Part shown: positions 1 through 6,649 of the stretch, piece by piece
Layout of the letters: each line of letters begins with the position of its first letter
Numbering within the stretch: position 1 is the first letter of the stretch
DNA from: Theodoxus fluviatilis
Lineage: Eukaryota > Mollusca > Gastropoda > Cycloneritida > Neritidae
DNA length: 12,500 nucleotides
Direction: 5' to 3'
Assembly (NCBI GenBank): GCA_034096865.1
Contig: JAWQFJ010026719.1
Location: 1-12,500, forward strand
Made by a program: the position numbers and the translations under genes
The notes under the pieces: model-generated
Databases searched by the model: none
Seen by the model: the letters and a program-made list of their open reading frames with translations, nothing else
What the model was told of the DNA's origin: nothing

Positions 1-184
1 GACATCAGTCTATTCTCCCGTACAACCAGCACATCGAGCACGTTTTCAATTCCATGTTTTCTCCACGTTTTGAAATACAACAAATTTCCTTTATATTTGA
101 TTAATTCGTTGTACCATAGTTTCTGATGAATAAACGATTCCTTGTCCACTTCTTCTATTGCAGTTATGTCTTTCAGGCTTAACC
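1..184 (-). pseudogene. LINE ORF2, C-terminal region (partial)
   Basis: Reading the minus strand from 184 down to 1 gives an open frame with WLSLKDITAIEE, then LWYNELIKYKGNLLYFKTW and KHGIENVLD. This NELI..KG..LYFK.W..HGI pattern is typical of the C-terminal part of L1/Tx1-type ORF2, downstream of reverse transcriptase. The frame is open to the window edge, so the stop codon and 3' UTR lie outside. It is separated from the rest of ORF2 by the inverted-repeat transposon at 184-1250. When that element and one target duplication are ignored, the frame passes from TAWLS at about 1258-1270 directly into LKDI here without a shift. Confidence 0.85.
177..183. repeat. Left target-site duplication of the 184-1250 transposon
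   Basis: GCTTAAC lies here and again at 1251-1257. The shared word is actually 9 bp, GGCTTAACC (176-184 and 1250-1258), because the element begins with C and ends with G. The duplication is therefore 7 bp if the terminus is CAGAG, or 9 bp if it is AGAG. The sequence belongs to the LINE ORF2. Confidence 0.8.
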
Positions 185-206
185 AGAGATACTATAGTAA
201 CTGGAT
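184..206 (+). repeat. Left terminal inverted repeat
   Basis: CAGAGATACTATAGTAAC followed by TGGA. It pairs with the inverted copy at 1228-1250 and is identical over 18 bp to the direct internal copy at 1108-1125. Confidence 0.75.
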
Positions 207-540
207 AGCTATATGTGCGAAACGCGTCTGCCAGTGCCGTCTCGCGCAGAAAACCAGCGCTCAGTCACTGCTCTCTTCCGGTCTAAGTCTAGGCAGGTTC
301 CATTGTCCGCACAGCAATAGAATGTAATGGTTATTTCTTGTGCTGTGCTTTATCCTCTCTAGCTGAATTCAGTTGTGCAAAGACATGATGTAATTTACGG
401 ATTGTAGAGTCAGAGGTTGAAGTTGGACTGACAATTCGTTGAATATGAAGTGTGTTCTTTGACGTAGCGTCTGCTTAAAAGCACAGTGGAACCATTCCAG
501 CTACTCTACGTCTGTGGGATTCAGAGGGTTTTGACAGAAC

Positions 541-642
541 ATGCCAGGAAATAACTGTGCAATTGTTGGTTGCGGAGCCTGCAAAGGCCGAAATAGAGGG
601 CTGTCGTTCCACAGAATAAGAAAACACAACGATCCTGAATGA
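541..642 (+). pseudogene. THAP-like zinc-finger N-terminus, truncated
   Basis: A 33-codon frame starting ATG at 541 and ending TGA at 640. It begins MPGNNCAIVGCGACKG, continues GLSFHRIRKHNDPE and stops. THAP domains (C2CH DNA-binding fingers) start at the N-terminal methionine with CX2-4C, followed by a conserved SFHRFP-like strand and a Trp shortly after. Here the C6-X4-C11 pair and SFHRIRK strand are present in the right order and spacing, but the frame stops where the invariant Trp is expected, and the downstream C..H pair is not found in any frame. The fragment sits inside the inverted-repeat element 184-1250, consistent with a remnant of a transposase DNA-binding domain. It could alternatively be a first exon whose donor I cannot identify. 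No function is expected from 33 residues alone. Confidence 0.5.
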
Positions 643-1070
643 GAGCGAGCGCGAGGAGTAGGTTCCTCCCTTGCGAGTCATCCCGTTAGCGCCAGTGGTG
701 GTATGCGCGCGTCAGAGAGCAGACGACGTGTTCTCACATGTACTGACTGCTATGCCGCTATGTAGAAGACAAGTGGAGTGCAATGGTGCTCAGCATTTCA
801 CATACGTTTAAGAACGTTTAGCAGCAGTGCCTCTGACTTGCAACACCATCCTGCTTATAAAAAAATATTTTCTGATTGATAACATCATTGCCAACTGACA
901 TCATGAAGCGTCCACTCGCTCTTTGTCTTTCCTGTATTATCTCGGTCATATATTTTACACTCATCTACACTGTCCGAGCTAATGTAGCTATAGATTGACA
1001 GTTATGTATAATATACTATTTCAATGTTCATTCTTTCTTTTCAACTACGTATTTTCAGTAAATGCTGCGT
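643..1070. other. Transposon interior without recognisable coding sequence
   Basis: Between the THAP-like stop and the minus-strand exon candidate I see no domain or long frame. The stretch is AT-rich toward 850-1060, with TATAAAA at 857-863. A pyrimidine-rich tract followed by TTTTCAG (about 1030-1058) resembles a splice acceptor on the plus strand, but no exon follows that I can support. Confidence 0.4.
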
Positions 1071-1106
1071 ACTTACCTCAAGTATCTCCTTGATTAGCTG
1101 CTCCAT
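1071..1106 (-). other. Candidate minus-strand first exon: ATG plus splice donor
   Basis: On the minus strand an ATG at 1106-1104 opens ten codons, MEQLIKEILE, ending at 1077. A consensus splice donor follows immediately, GAG|GTAAGT (1071-1076). The start lies one base after the internal 18-bp copy of the transposon end (1108-1125 on the plus strand). If real, this would be a second, divergently transcribed gene of the same transposon or a captured exon. A ten-codon match to consensus signals is weak evidence by itself. Confidence 0.25.
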
Positions 1107-1107
1107 T

Positions 1108-1125
1108 CAGAGATACTATAGTAAC
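1108..1125 (+). repeat. Internal copy of the transposon terminal 18-mer
   Basis: CAGAGATACTATAGTAAC, identical and in the same orientation as 184-201. Together with the right end at 1228-1250 it delimits a 143-bp inverted-repeat unit (1108-1250) that has the architecture of a MITE of the same family. This suggests either a nested insertion or an internal deletion that brought two ends together. Confidence 0.7.
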
Positions 1126-1227
1126 AACATCGGAAACCGGAAATGATCGTTGACCGAGGGAAGGCGGAGCTGCGCAGACAGCACTGCGACTATATTTAGA
1201 CTATACACTGAGAGGTCAAGTCAGCAG

Positions 1228-1250
1228 TCCATTATATTATAGTGTCTCTG
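1228..1250 (-). repeat. Right terminal inverted repeat
   Basis: Read on the minus strand from 1250: CAGAGACACTATAATATAAT then GGA. It is the imperfect inverted partner of 184-206 and is followed directly on the plus strand by the target duplication GCTTAAC(C) at 1251-1258. Confidence 0.75.
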
Positions 1251-1850
1251 GCTTAACCACGCTGTTATTACCTTTTTCCCAAATACACTCTTTATGCTCA
1301 CTAGATCCATAACTTTCGATGCTTTTGCGTTGAGCTGGAAAATGCCACAATCTCTCATAACTTTTGTCAAATGCCACTGGGGAATCTTCGACCATTTTTA
1401 CGCAGTTGCCTTCGAAAGCTTCCTGACCCATTGTATGTAAAACGTTTGTTGCATCTTCAGCGCATTTACCATCTTCAGACCTCTCTCCTCGATTTCCGAT
1501 TCCATAACGGTTCCTTTAACCTTTTCAAACGCTGCCATAAAAATGTGTAGAACATTCTGTTCAATTCTTTCAACACAGTATCTGGGAGACCCACTGATTG
1601 CATTTTAAACACAAATTGGCTGAGGAATAAAGATTCTACAACCACAATTTCACCTTGTATGGACGAATCCCTAGAGCTCCAACGTTTTATGCTCTTCTTG
1701 ATATTTTCCATCCGTGGCTTCCAGTTAATCTCCATTTCACTTGCATTTGTTTCCTTTGAGAAACAAATGCCAAGTATCTTTACTATGTCAACACATACTA
1801 TCCCCATATTGTTGGTTTTTTCCTGTGCTCTAACTGCCATTGCTTTAGTT
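1251..1850 (-). pseudogene. LINE ORF2, post-RT region
   Basis: Minus-strand fragments in several frames. From about 1850: TKTKAMAVRAQ, then VKILGICFS, INWKPRMENIKKSIKRW, a segment with LSQFVFKMQSVGLP and FYTFLW (1475-1840). After a frameshift near 1520 come GTVMESEIEERGLKMVNALKM and FYIQWVRKL, then IPQWHLTKV, SVFGKKVITAWL down to about 1252. This LGI..(x)n..W..R...I..W..R.LS..G....V..LLLSQ..........FLW, GL.M....K....WV..L order is the thumb and post-RT region of L1/Tx1-like ORF2. It joins directly to the pre-RT linker at about 1850-1862, so the catalytic RT palm with its ADD motif is absent. It ends at the target duplication of the inserted transposon. Confidence 0.8.
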
Positions 1851-1862
1851 TTAGTAGTTCAC

Positions 1863-2186
1863 TTGTTCCTTTATAATTTCACTTTGATCTAATATACCTT
1901 CCCCGTCTATCCTTATTCAAGTTTGTTATCAAACTGGACTTGCCACGACTTCTTTCTAGCCCTAGAAAGTACTTGGTATTCTTTTCTCCTTTCTCCACCC
2001 ATTTAGCTCGAGCACGATTTTGGTAATAAAGAATGCTGAAGTCCCTAATTTTTACTTTAGCCATTTCCCATCTTTCTTCTTCGTTTGTATAATTTTCGTC
2101 TATGATACATTTTTCAAGCAGTTGGTTAATCATTCTTATATAATTTGTGTCTTAACAGCTGTTGTTGAAGCGCCAATAGCCCGGGC
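1863..2186 (-). pseudogene. LINE ORF2, linker between endonuclease and RT
   Basis: Minus-strand frame 1879-2133 begins MINQLLEKCIIDENYTNEEERW and includes FSILYYQNRARAKWVEKGEKNTKYFLGLE. The RA.W.E.GEKNTKYF..LE pattern is the well-known segment just upstream of reverse transcriptase in L1-type ORF2. After the stop at 1879 a shifted frame still reads SEIIKEQVNY, the usual lead into RT, and then the sequence jumps to post-RT sequence. Upstream, a shifted frame runs from about 2160 toward the insertion at 2201-2444. The copy has at least two frameshifts and one stop in this part. Confidence 0.8.
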
Positions 2187-2200
2187 CTCTGACAAAACCT
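2187..2200. repeat. Target-site duplication, left (retroelement copy 1)
   Basis: CTCTGACAAAACCT; the partner CTCTGACAAACCT is at 2445-2457, differing by one A. The pair brackets the 244-bp insertion at 2201-2444 and is LINE-derived sequence. Confidence 0.7.
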
Positions 2201-2444
2201 TCCTTCTGTGGGTTCGGGGTAAGAATTGACCCATCGCGTCTCTCTACGCGATTCGTAAGAGGCGAATAAATAGGGACATCGTGACTTGATTTGTGTTTAC
2301 TCGATGCTAGTGATTTTCCTCCTTAATGACCTTACATAGCATACAGAGCTGATGGGCCGTAAAACACCATCCATTAATCATCTTGTTTGGCCTTACATAG
2401 CCTACAAAGGCTGATGGGTCGTATAACTCCATCATCTCATCTCT
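2201..2444 (+). mobile_element. ATCC-tailed SINE-like retroelement, copy 1
   Basis: An approximately 190-bp unit starting CCTTCTGTGGGTTCGGGGT, continuing through AAGAATTGACCCATCGCG, GAGGCGAATAAATAGGGACATC, CTAGTGATTTTC and CTTACATAGC, then GGGCCGTAAAACACCATCC. The same sequence occurs inverted at 7898-8108 with the same 5' start, where it ends in a long ATCC repeat. A shared 5' end and a short tandem tail with target duplications indicate a SINE-like element or a fixed-length LINE 3' fragment. No convincing tRNA A and B boxes are seen. In this copy the last about 57 bp are tandemly duplicated in diverged form: unit one 2327-2386, unit two 2390-2446, each reading ccttacatagc..aca(a)(a/g)..ctgatgggycgta. 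It interrupts ORF2 between endonuclease and linker. Confidence 0.7.
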
Positions 2445-2457
2445 CTCTGACAAACCT

Positions 2458-3254
2458 GAAAAACCTGATGACTGCATTTAAACAACCAGACCTCGGTGGT
2501 CTGTGTTTGGTATCGACAGAATTTCACATGCTATACAGTCTCCAATGAGACTCTCAGACACAAAGCAGTAATCCAACCATCTGGCAATAAAGGGGTTCAT
2601 ACGACTCCACGTGTATACCTTTTCTGCATTGTGGAAAGCTCTCCACAGGTCCACCAGCTCCACACAAAAGTTTCTCAGCGCAGCGACGTCATTTCTATCA
2701 TGAGGATTTCCGGATAATATGTCTAGATCATTATCTATTACAGTATTAAAATCTCCGAGAACTAATATATTTGATTTTTCATTATTTTAATAACGAATCT
2801 CTTAGCCTTACAAAGAATTTGAGCCTTTCTGATGTATTGTTTGGAGCATATACATTGCACACATAGCATTGAAAAACTTCCAAATTAATCAAAATCAGAA
2901 TGAGTCTTTCCTCTGTATGGATTCACTACACTGCGTCTTCAAGACTTCAATATAACTTCTCCGTTGCTGTGTGCTGATCCTTTCACCGAGAAAATTTTGC
3001 CTCCCCACTCCCTTTACCACATCACTGCATCTCTCTCTCTCTCTCTGTGAGACACGAGTTTCTTGGAGGCAGACTATATCACATTTTTTCTGTTTGAAGA
3101 TATTGAACAATGCTGTCCTTTTGCTTTTGCTTTTTAGCCCTCTGACGTTAAGTGAGAAACATTTCAGTGAGACCATCAAAGAAGCGTCAAGATTCAGGGT
3201 ACACTTCCAATTAGAGAAAGCAGGTCCAAGGAACAGGCATTGGTTAGAGGCCAA
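2458..3254 (-). pseudogene. LINE ORF2, N-terminal AP endonuclease domain
   Basis: The candidate start is the ATG at 3254-3252. In order on the minus strand: FSLNVRGLKSKSKR, DIVCLQETRVS (catalytic Glu), a short RERER run caused by a CT repeat at 3030-3046, then after a frameshift near 2900 LILINLEVFQCYVCNVYAPN. After a second frameshift near 2770 come ILVLGDFNTVIDN (catalytic Asp and Asn), YTWSRMNPFIARWLDYCFVS and NTDHRGLVV (catalytic Asp-His), ending at a stop at 2478. These are the conserved motifs of the APE-type endonuclease that nicks target DNA for target-primed reverse transcription. All core catalytic motifs survive, but spread over two frames, so the protein cannot be made intact. Length to the TDH motif, about 255 codons, is normal for the family. 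Confidence 0.9.
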
Positions 3255-3274
3255 AATGAGAGTTCAAATTTACC

Positions 3275-4211
3275 TCAGATAGTCTTGTCTCTTTGACTTG
3301 ATGCTCCCATGCCATGTCTCGCTTGTTTGTCTGGGTGCGGCGGAGTAGAGCCGATCGGTGAACGAGTACGCTTGGCTGAGGAGCCTTCTCTTCGGGTTTG
3401 GTGAGCTGAGGTTTTTCCAGCCTTTCTCGACTTCTCTCTTCCTCTTTTTTCTGGTCTAACCTCTTCCGTGGAGCTCTGTTTTTTCCTCTGTCTCGTAGTC
3501 CTCCTGTTCACCACTCTGGGGCAGCAGCTTGCACTCGGGAGCACCTGCCTTGTGACCTTCTTCATAGCATTGTCTACACTTGATCGGATTAGGACAGGTG
3601 TTGTAACTATGCCCTTTGTGGAAGCATTTGCTGCATATAGAATCCGCAGTGTTGGATTTCTGACCTCTGTGGTATTGAGACGCGGAAAATGGTCCAATAA
3701 TCAAAGACTTTGGCAGTGGGTTTTTTGGCGAAATGATGTAGATGATTCTCCAGCCTGTCAACCACCTCGTCAGTTTGCCATTATCGTCGCGATCTCGTTC
3801 TGGTATAATGTTAGACCGTATGTCGCATCCTAGTCCTTTGATTGCTCTTACTATTTCTTCGTCGGACAATGAGATCGGCACATTCCCAATTATTACTTTC
3901 ACAGTTGATATTTCTTTCGTGGAACCATCACAGTTTATCACTACAAACGGGTTGATACCTCGAAGAGTAATCTTGACGCCCCGGAGAGTGATACACTGCG
4001 TCAACAGCTTGATTCTAGCATCTTGCTGAGCTGGGTAAATTCTCCATAAGCCTCCGATTCTCTGTGCCCCAATAACCGACTGAAAACCCGACACTTTTTC
4101 TGCTGCAAAGCAGAGTTCTGATGTCGAATAGATCTTCTTTTCAAACGCTGGAAGCGCATTATTCATAAGGAATAACTGCTCCACGATCACGGTTGCACCT
4201 CGTCCGAACAA
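3275..4211 (-). pseudogene. LINE ORF1, zinc-knuckle nucleic-acid-binding protein
   Basis: From the ATG at 4211 a 251-codon frame runs to 3456. It starts MFGRGATVIVEQLFLMNN. An RRM-like stretch follows around residues 95-150 (VIIGNVPISLSDEEIVRAIKGLG). Two CCHC zinc knuckles lie around residues 193-228: CSKCFHKGHSYNTC (CX2CX4HX4C) and CRQCYEEGHKAGAPEC (CX2CX4HX6C). After a frameshift near 3470-3500 a basic tail (Lys/Arg/Ser-rich, about 60 residues) continues in the neighbouring frame to a stop at 3275. ORF1 proteins of this type bind the element RNA as a chaperone and coat. Both knuckles are intact. The ORF1 stop and ORF2 start are about 20 bp apart, as expected for a dicistronic LINE. A viral Gag is unlikely because APE ORF2 follows. 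Confidence 0.88.
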
Positions 4212-4369
4212 ACTCAGGCCTCAATTCACATAGGGCAGCGAAGAAAGACAGATAGAAACCATACAAATACTCGTCAAAAAGCAAAAAGTTCCACAAGCAA
4301 ACCAGTCCGAAATCTCCAGCGATGACTGTGGGTTTCTAGAGATACTTTGCAAGTAACCTGGTCATATCT
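4212..4369. other. LINE 5' flank / junction to R1
   Basis: Upstream of ORF1 on the minus strand. A short open extension is in frame with ORF1, probably 5' UTR. I see no defined LINE 5' end or target duplication before R1 homology starts at about 4370. Confidence 0.3.
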
Positions 4370-4450
4370 ACATTGCAGTCCTATGGTATTTCATGGCAAA
4401 AATGACTTAAGAGTTGTCAAATCCGACTAAAAAAAAACCTTTTTGCCGGA

Positions 4451-4815
4451 TCAGGTCACACAACTTTTAAGTAATATATATATAGATACACGACACCATT
4501 TTGGGACAGTACAGATAATATACAGACCGATAAAAATCGTTCCGTGCGGGCTGAGTGTAGATTTCAAAACCATTATTTGAAAACTAGTTTTTGCCACTAA
4601 AGTATTTTTGCTCAGCCATTGCATATCCATCCGTTTGTCTTCTTTTGCCAGTGCGAGCACCGGTCGTCAGAAAAAAACATATCGTCTGTCAAGAAGTTTT
4701 CCCTACCAGGCAGATATTGCCTTGTAGATGATGTGCAAGTAGCACAGCACACTGTGATATATTTTCCATCTCCCATGACTATTGCAGAGTAGGGGAACAT
4801 GGCAAGTACTTTCAA
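4451..4815 (-). pseudogene. R1 Cys/Trp-rich coding-like region, copy A
   Basis: Two overlapping minus-strand frames (4612-4815 and 4451-4660) share similarity with copy B. The first reads MGDGKYITVCCATCTSS, then FLTDDMFFSDDRCSHW. The second continues DMQWLSKNTLVAKTSF and on to a stop at 4451. Copy B has FCSNDRCSHWHQEGKWMDVQWLSKNTL, and copy C begins MQDGKAIAKCCVTCTCTHH. The clustered Cys plus CSHW suggests a zinc-binding fold, but I do not recognise a family. Frameshifts separate the parts in A and B, so this is probably a decayed gene of the repeat. Confidence 0.45.
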
Positions 4816-4983
4816 ACGTATGCCAGGTGTTTCATGCAGGAGTGAGAGAGTGGCAGGCCAATAGGCAACGAATGATTGAACGAAATATAACGATCATTAA
4901 TCACCTTTACTACACTGAGAAGCATCATAAACCATAGGCAGAAGTGGTGAGTACTTTATTAGAAATAAATGCAAGGAGGCCAT

Positions 4984-5076
4984 CTAAGTCTTAGCGTGTT
5001 TTGCTTGGCTTTGCAAATGGGGTTTGGGACCAAAGCACCGTGACAGCGCCCACGTGCCAGAGTCCTGTCTAGTCAT
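4984..5076 (-). other. R1 conserved start-codon block, copy A
   Basis: A short frame of 30 codons, beginning MTRQDSGTWALSRCFG and ending TAG at 4986-4984. The first 16 residues match copies B and C except Ser for Ala at position 12. The block contains the palindrome CACGTG (5051-5056). Confidence 0.5.
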
Positions 5077-5084
5077 AAAGATTG

Positions 5085-5283
5085 ATAAATTTTATGCCAC
5101 GTCTTCTTGTCTGCTGATTCCTTGGACGGAGTGAAGGGAGAGAGGCAAGTACACCGTCTCTACACTCCCTGCCTGCTCGAGCCATGCTACACCCCGGCCA
5201 CACATCACCATGCTTCAAATGTAAAACGCGATCCTCAATAAGTTTGTCAGTAAGCAGAATATAAAATAATGGAAATCTCCTTC

Positions 5284-5285
<2 letters not shown>
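5085..5285. other. Unassigned spacer
   Basis: About 200 bp between R1 copy A and the microsatellite. No gene, RNA or repeat partner seen. Confidence 0.3.

Positions 5286-5343
<58 letters not shown>
5286..5343 (+). repeat. (GT)n microsatellite
   Basis: 58 bp of uninterrupted GT, first half of a compound microsatellite. Open frames through it (poly Cys-Val) are artefacts. Confidence 0.98.
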
Positions 5344-5344
<1 letters not shown>

Positions 5345-5349
<5 letters not shown>

Positions 5350-5376
5350 GAGAGAGAGAGAGAGAGGGGGGGGGGG

Positions 5377-5466
<90 letters not shown>
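5345..5466 (+). repeat. (GA)n microsatellite with internal G12 run
   Basis: AG/GA repeat interrupted by 12 consecutive G at 5366-5377; the part after it (5381-5466) is 43 perfect GA units. Homopurine on the plus strand, so capable of triplex (H-DNA) formation in principle. Long poly-Arg-Glu and Ser-Leu frames over it are artefacts. Confidence 0.98.
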
Positions 5467-5469
<3 letters not shown>

Positions 5470-5690
5470 ACTGTCTGAATTTATTTCGGCCGACGACCCA
5501 TCATGGTTATAACAAGCGTACATTTGGTTGGCATTAAAAAATGCATTAAAACATATGGATTCATCTGTGCAAAATGTGCTAAAACAGTTACAGTTTTACG
5601 GCAATTATAATGTTTGTGGAACAATACAAGTGCGAGTCTCAAGGTGAAGCTCATAATGACTGACGTAGCAGTCTCTCAATGTCCCAAGCA
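5467..5690. other. Unassigned spacer
   Basis: AT-rich, no gene or repeat partner seen. It may include the extreme 3' end of the LINE at 5690-7060. Confidence 0.3.
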
Positions 5691-5812
5691 ACAATCATGC
5701 ACACATTTACATGTTTATTACACAATATCTGACATTAACAATGAGGGAGTTTGGGCCGCATCTGGCATGACCTGTCTCTTCGCTGCAGCCAGTTTTGATT
5801 AATTCATTTTAG

Positions 5813-6410
5813 TTAATAGTCATAGAAGAGACTATGTACAGCTCCGACATTTTTGTCTCGAGTCCTTTGTATATCATTTCCATTTATCCTTTGTGCTATT
5901 CCATTATGTCTGTTCGTTTGCAAATATTTTGCTATGTACTTGTTTCTTATGTCAGAATACACAGGACAATAGAAAAGAAAGTGGATTTCGGGTTCAACAT
6001 CATTACAAAATGGACATCTTTCATCGGAGACATTTGCTCTGAATCTCGCATTGCATTTTATCTCATTATTTCTCAACCTAAAACGTATAAAGAAGTCTGT
6101 AAATTTCTCTATATTGATAAAATTGAGATAGCTTTCACACTCAGAAACGTTTTTAAATGATTTGTACATCACAAATCTGTCACTACCTTCAATCTTGGCT
6201 GCCCCCCTCCTGTCGGAAACAGTCACGCAGTCTCTGTTTAAGTACTCGAGGGAGACCTTTTACATTATTTGTACCCGAGTTTTCCCAGACATATCCCAAT
6301 CCTAGCTGTGATAGACATTTTCCTACCAATCTCCTCCAATCATACTCTTCTGTGACTTGAAGATTTTGTAGCATGAGGTAAACTTGCTTTGGAAGTCTGT
6401 TTTCATGCAT
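5813..6410 (-). pseudogene. LINE-2 ORF2 C-terminal region with CCHC motif
   Basis: Two overlapping minus-strand frames. The first (6189-6410) carries NRLPKQVYLMLQNL, LGLGYVWENSG and LPRVLKQRLRDC. After a frameshift near 6200 the second (5813-6226) carries DRFVMYKSFKNVSECESYL, FIRFRLRNNEIKCNARF, and the putative zinc motif CPFCNDVEPEIHFLFYC (CX2CX7HX4C), followed by PVYSDIRNKYI and a stop at 5813. A C-terminal Cys-His motif of this form is common in LINE ORF2 and is thought to help nucleic-acid binding. One frameshift plus the missing RT make it non-functional. Confidence 0.75.
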
Positions 6411-6419
6411 TCTGCTTAT

Positions 6420-6640
6420 TTATTCTTAGCCAGTATTTCACTGCTTTGACCAGAGCATTGATGTGTAGCGGATATCTTCCCAGTTCACCATAACCGAGTT
6501 GTACTGGAAGACTCTATGTCCAGATTGAGAAATCGTTTACATGCAAAAAGGTGCGCCTTCTCTATGACGGGCCGTCTAGTTAGCCCCCAGATTTCCGATC
6601 CATATAGTACAGACGGTTGCACCTGGACATAATTTTGATG
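6420..6640 (-). pseudogene. LINE-2 ORF2, end of RT domain
   Basis: The minus-strand frame reads VQVQPSVLYGSEIWGLTRRPVIEKAHLFACKRFL, then after a shift YGELGRYPLHINALVKAVKYWLR. The P.LLYGSEIWG...IE..H...K..L and YGE.GR.PL..........YW blocks are the familiar sequence just after the RT palm in many LINEs. The palm itself is not here: the upstream neighbour is pre-RT linker. Confidence 0.75.
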
Positions 6641-6649
6641 TGTTCTAAA

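Larger units (their letters stand above)
184..1250 (+). mobile_element. THAP-bearing DNA transposon, internally degenerate, inserted in LINE ORF2
   Basis: A 1067-bp segment with imperfect terminal inverted repeats. The left end reads CAGAGATACTATAGTAAC. The right end, read inward on the minus strand, starts CAGAGACACTATAATATAAT; about 19 of the first 23 positions agree after one gap. It is flanked by a 7-9 bp duplication of LINE sequence. The insertion lies inside an ORF2 whose frame is continuous on either side, which gives independent proof of both ends. Inside are a THAP-like N-terminal frame on the plus strand (541-642), an ATG plus splice-donor candidate on the minus strand (1071-1106), and an internal third copy of the left-end 18-mer (1108-1125). 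THAP domains occur in P-type transposases, whose target duplications are 8 bp and whose termini begin with CA, so a non-autonomous P-like element is a reasonable guess. The 7 or 9 bp ambiguity and the absence of any catalytic domain leave the superfamily open; hAT-like or Mutator-like origins are not excluded. Confidence 0.75.
1..4250 (-). mobile_element. Degenerate L1/Tx1-like LINE with nested insertions
   Basis: Minus-strand non-LTR retrotransposon. In transcription order the window shows ORF1 with zinc knuckles (3275-4211), then about 20 bp later ORF2 with AP endonuclease (2478-3254), pre-RT linker (about 1863-2160), post-RT region (1251-1850) and C-terminal region (1-184, running off the window). 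The two-ORF order, CCHC knuckles in ORF1, an APE-type endonuclease with SLNVRGL, LQET, VYAPN, GDFN and TDH motifs, and a post-RT block like that of L1-clade elements support an L1/Tx1-like assignment; the exact clade is inference. The copy is dead: several frameshifts, stops, loss of the RT core, and two later insertions (184-1250 and 2201-2444). The 5' boundary is not defined; about 4250 is an estimate from where ORF1 begins and R1 copy A follows. Confidence 0.9.
4370..5084 (-). repeat. R1 dispersed repeat, copy A
   Basis: Homologous over its length to 7470-8390 (copy B) and in part to 11693-12500 inverted (copy C). On the minus strand it begins exactly at an ATG (5076-5074) with 16 nearly invariant codons. 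It continues through noncoding-looking sequence to a Cys/Trp-rich frame (4451-4815) and fades at about 4370. The promoter-like sequence upstream of the ATG in copies B and C is absent here: homology ends within a few bases of the start codon (about 5076). Copy A also preserves the empty site of the retroelement inserted in B (AGAGTAGGGG at 4785-4794). Confidence 0.8.

Noticed and set aside
3030..3046. CT repeat in the endonuclease region as a separate microsatellite locus
   Set aside because: Only about eight units, in frame within the LINE coding region; noted there.
2971..3282. Plus-strand frame 2971-3282 and other frames opposite the LINE ORFs
   Set aside because: Shadows of the minus-strand LINE coding sequence.
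3456..4211. Zinc-knuckle ORF as a retroviral Gag
   Set aside because: No protease, integrase or LTRs; it is followed by an APE endonuclease ORF2, so it is LINE ORF1.
5215..5537. Open frames of 60-102 codons through the GT/GA array
   Set aside because: Repeats without stops create frames on both strands (Cys-Val, Arg-Glu, Ser-Leu, His-Thr runs). No flanking coding signal.
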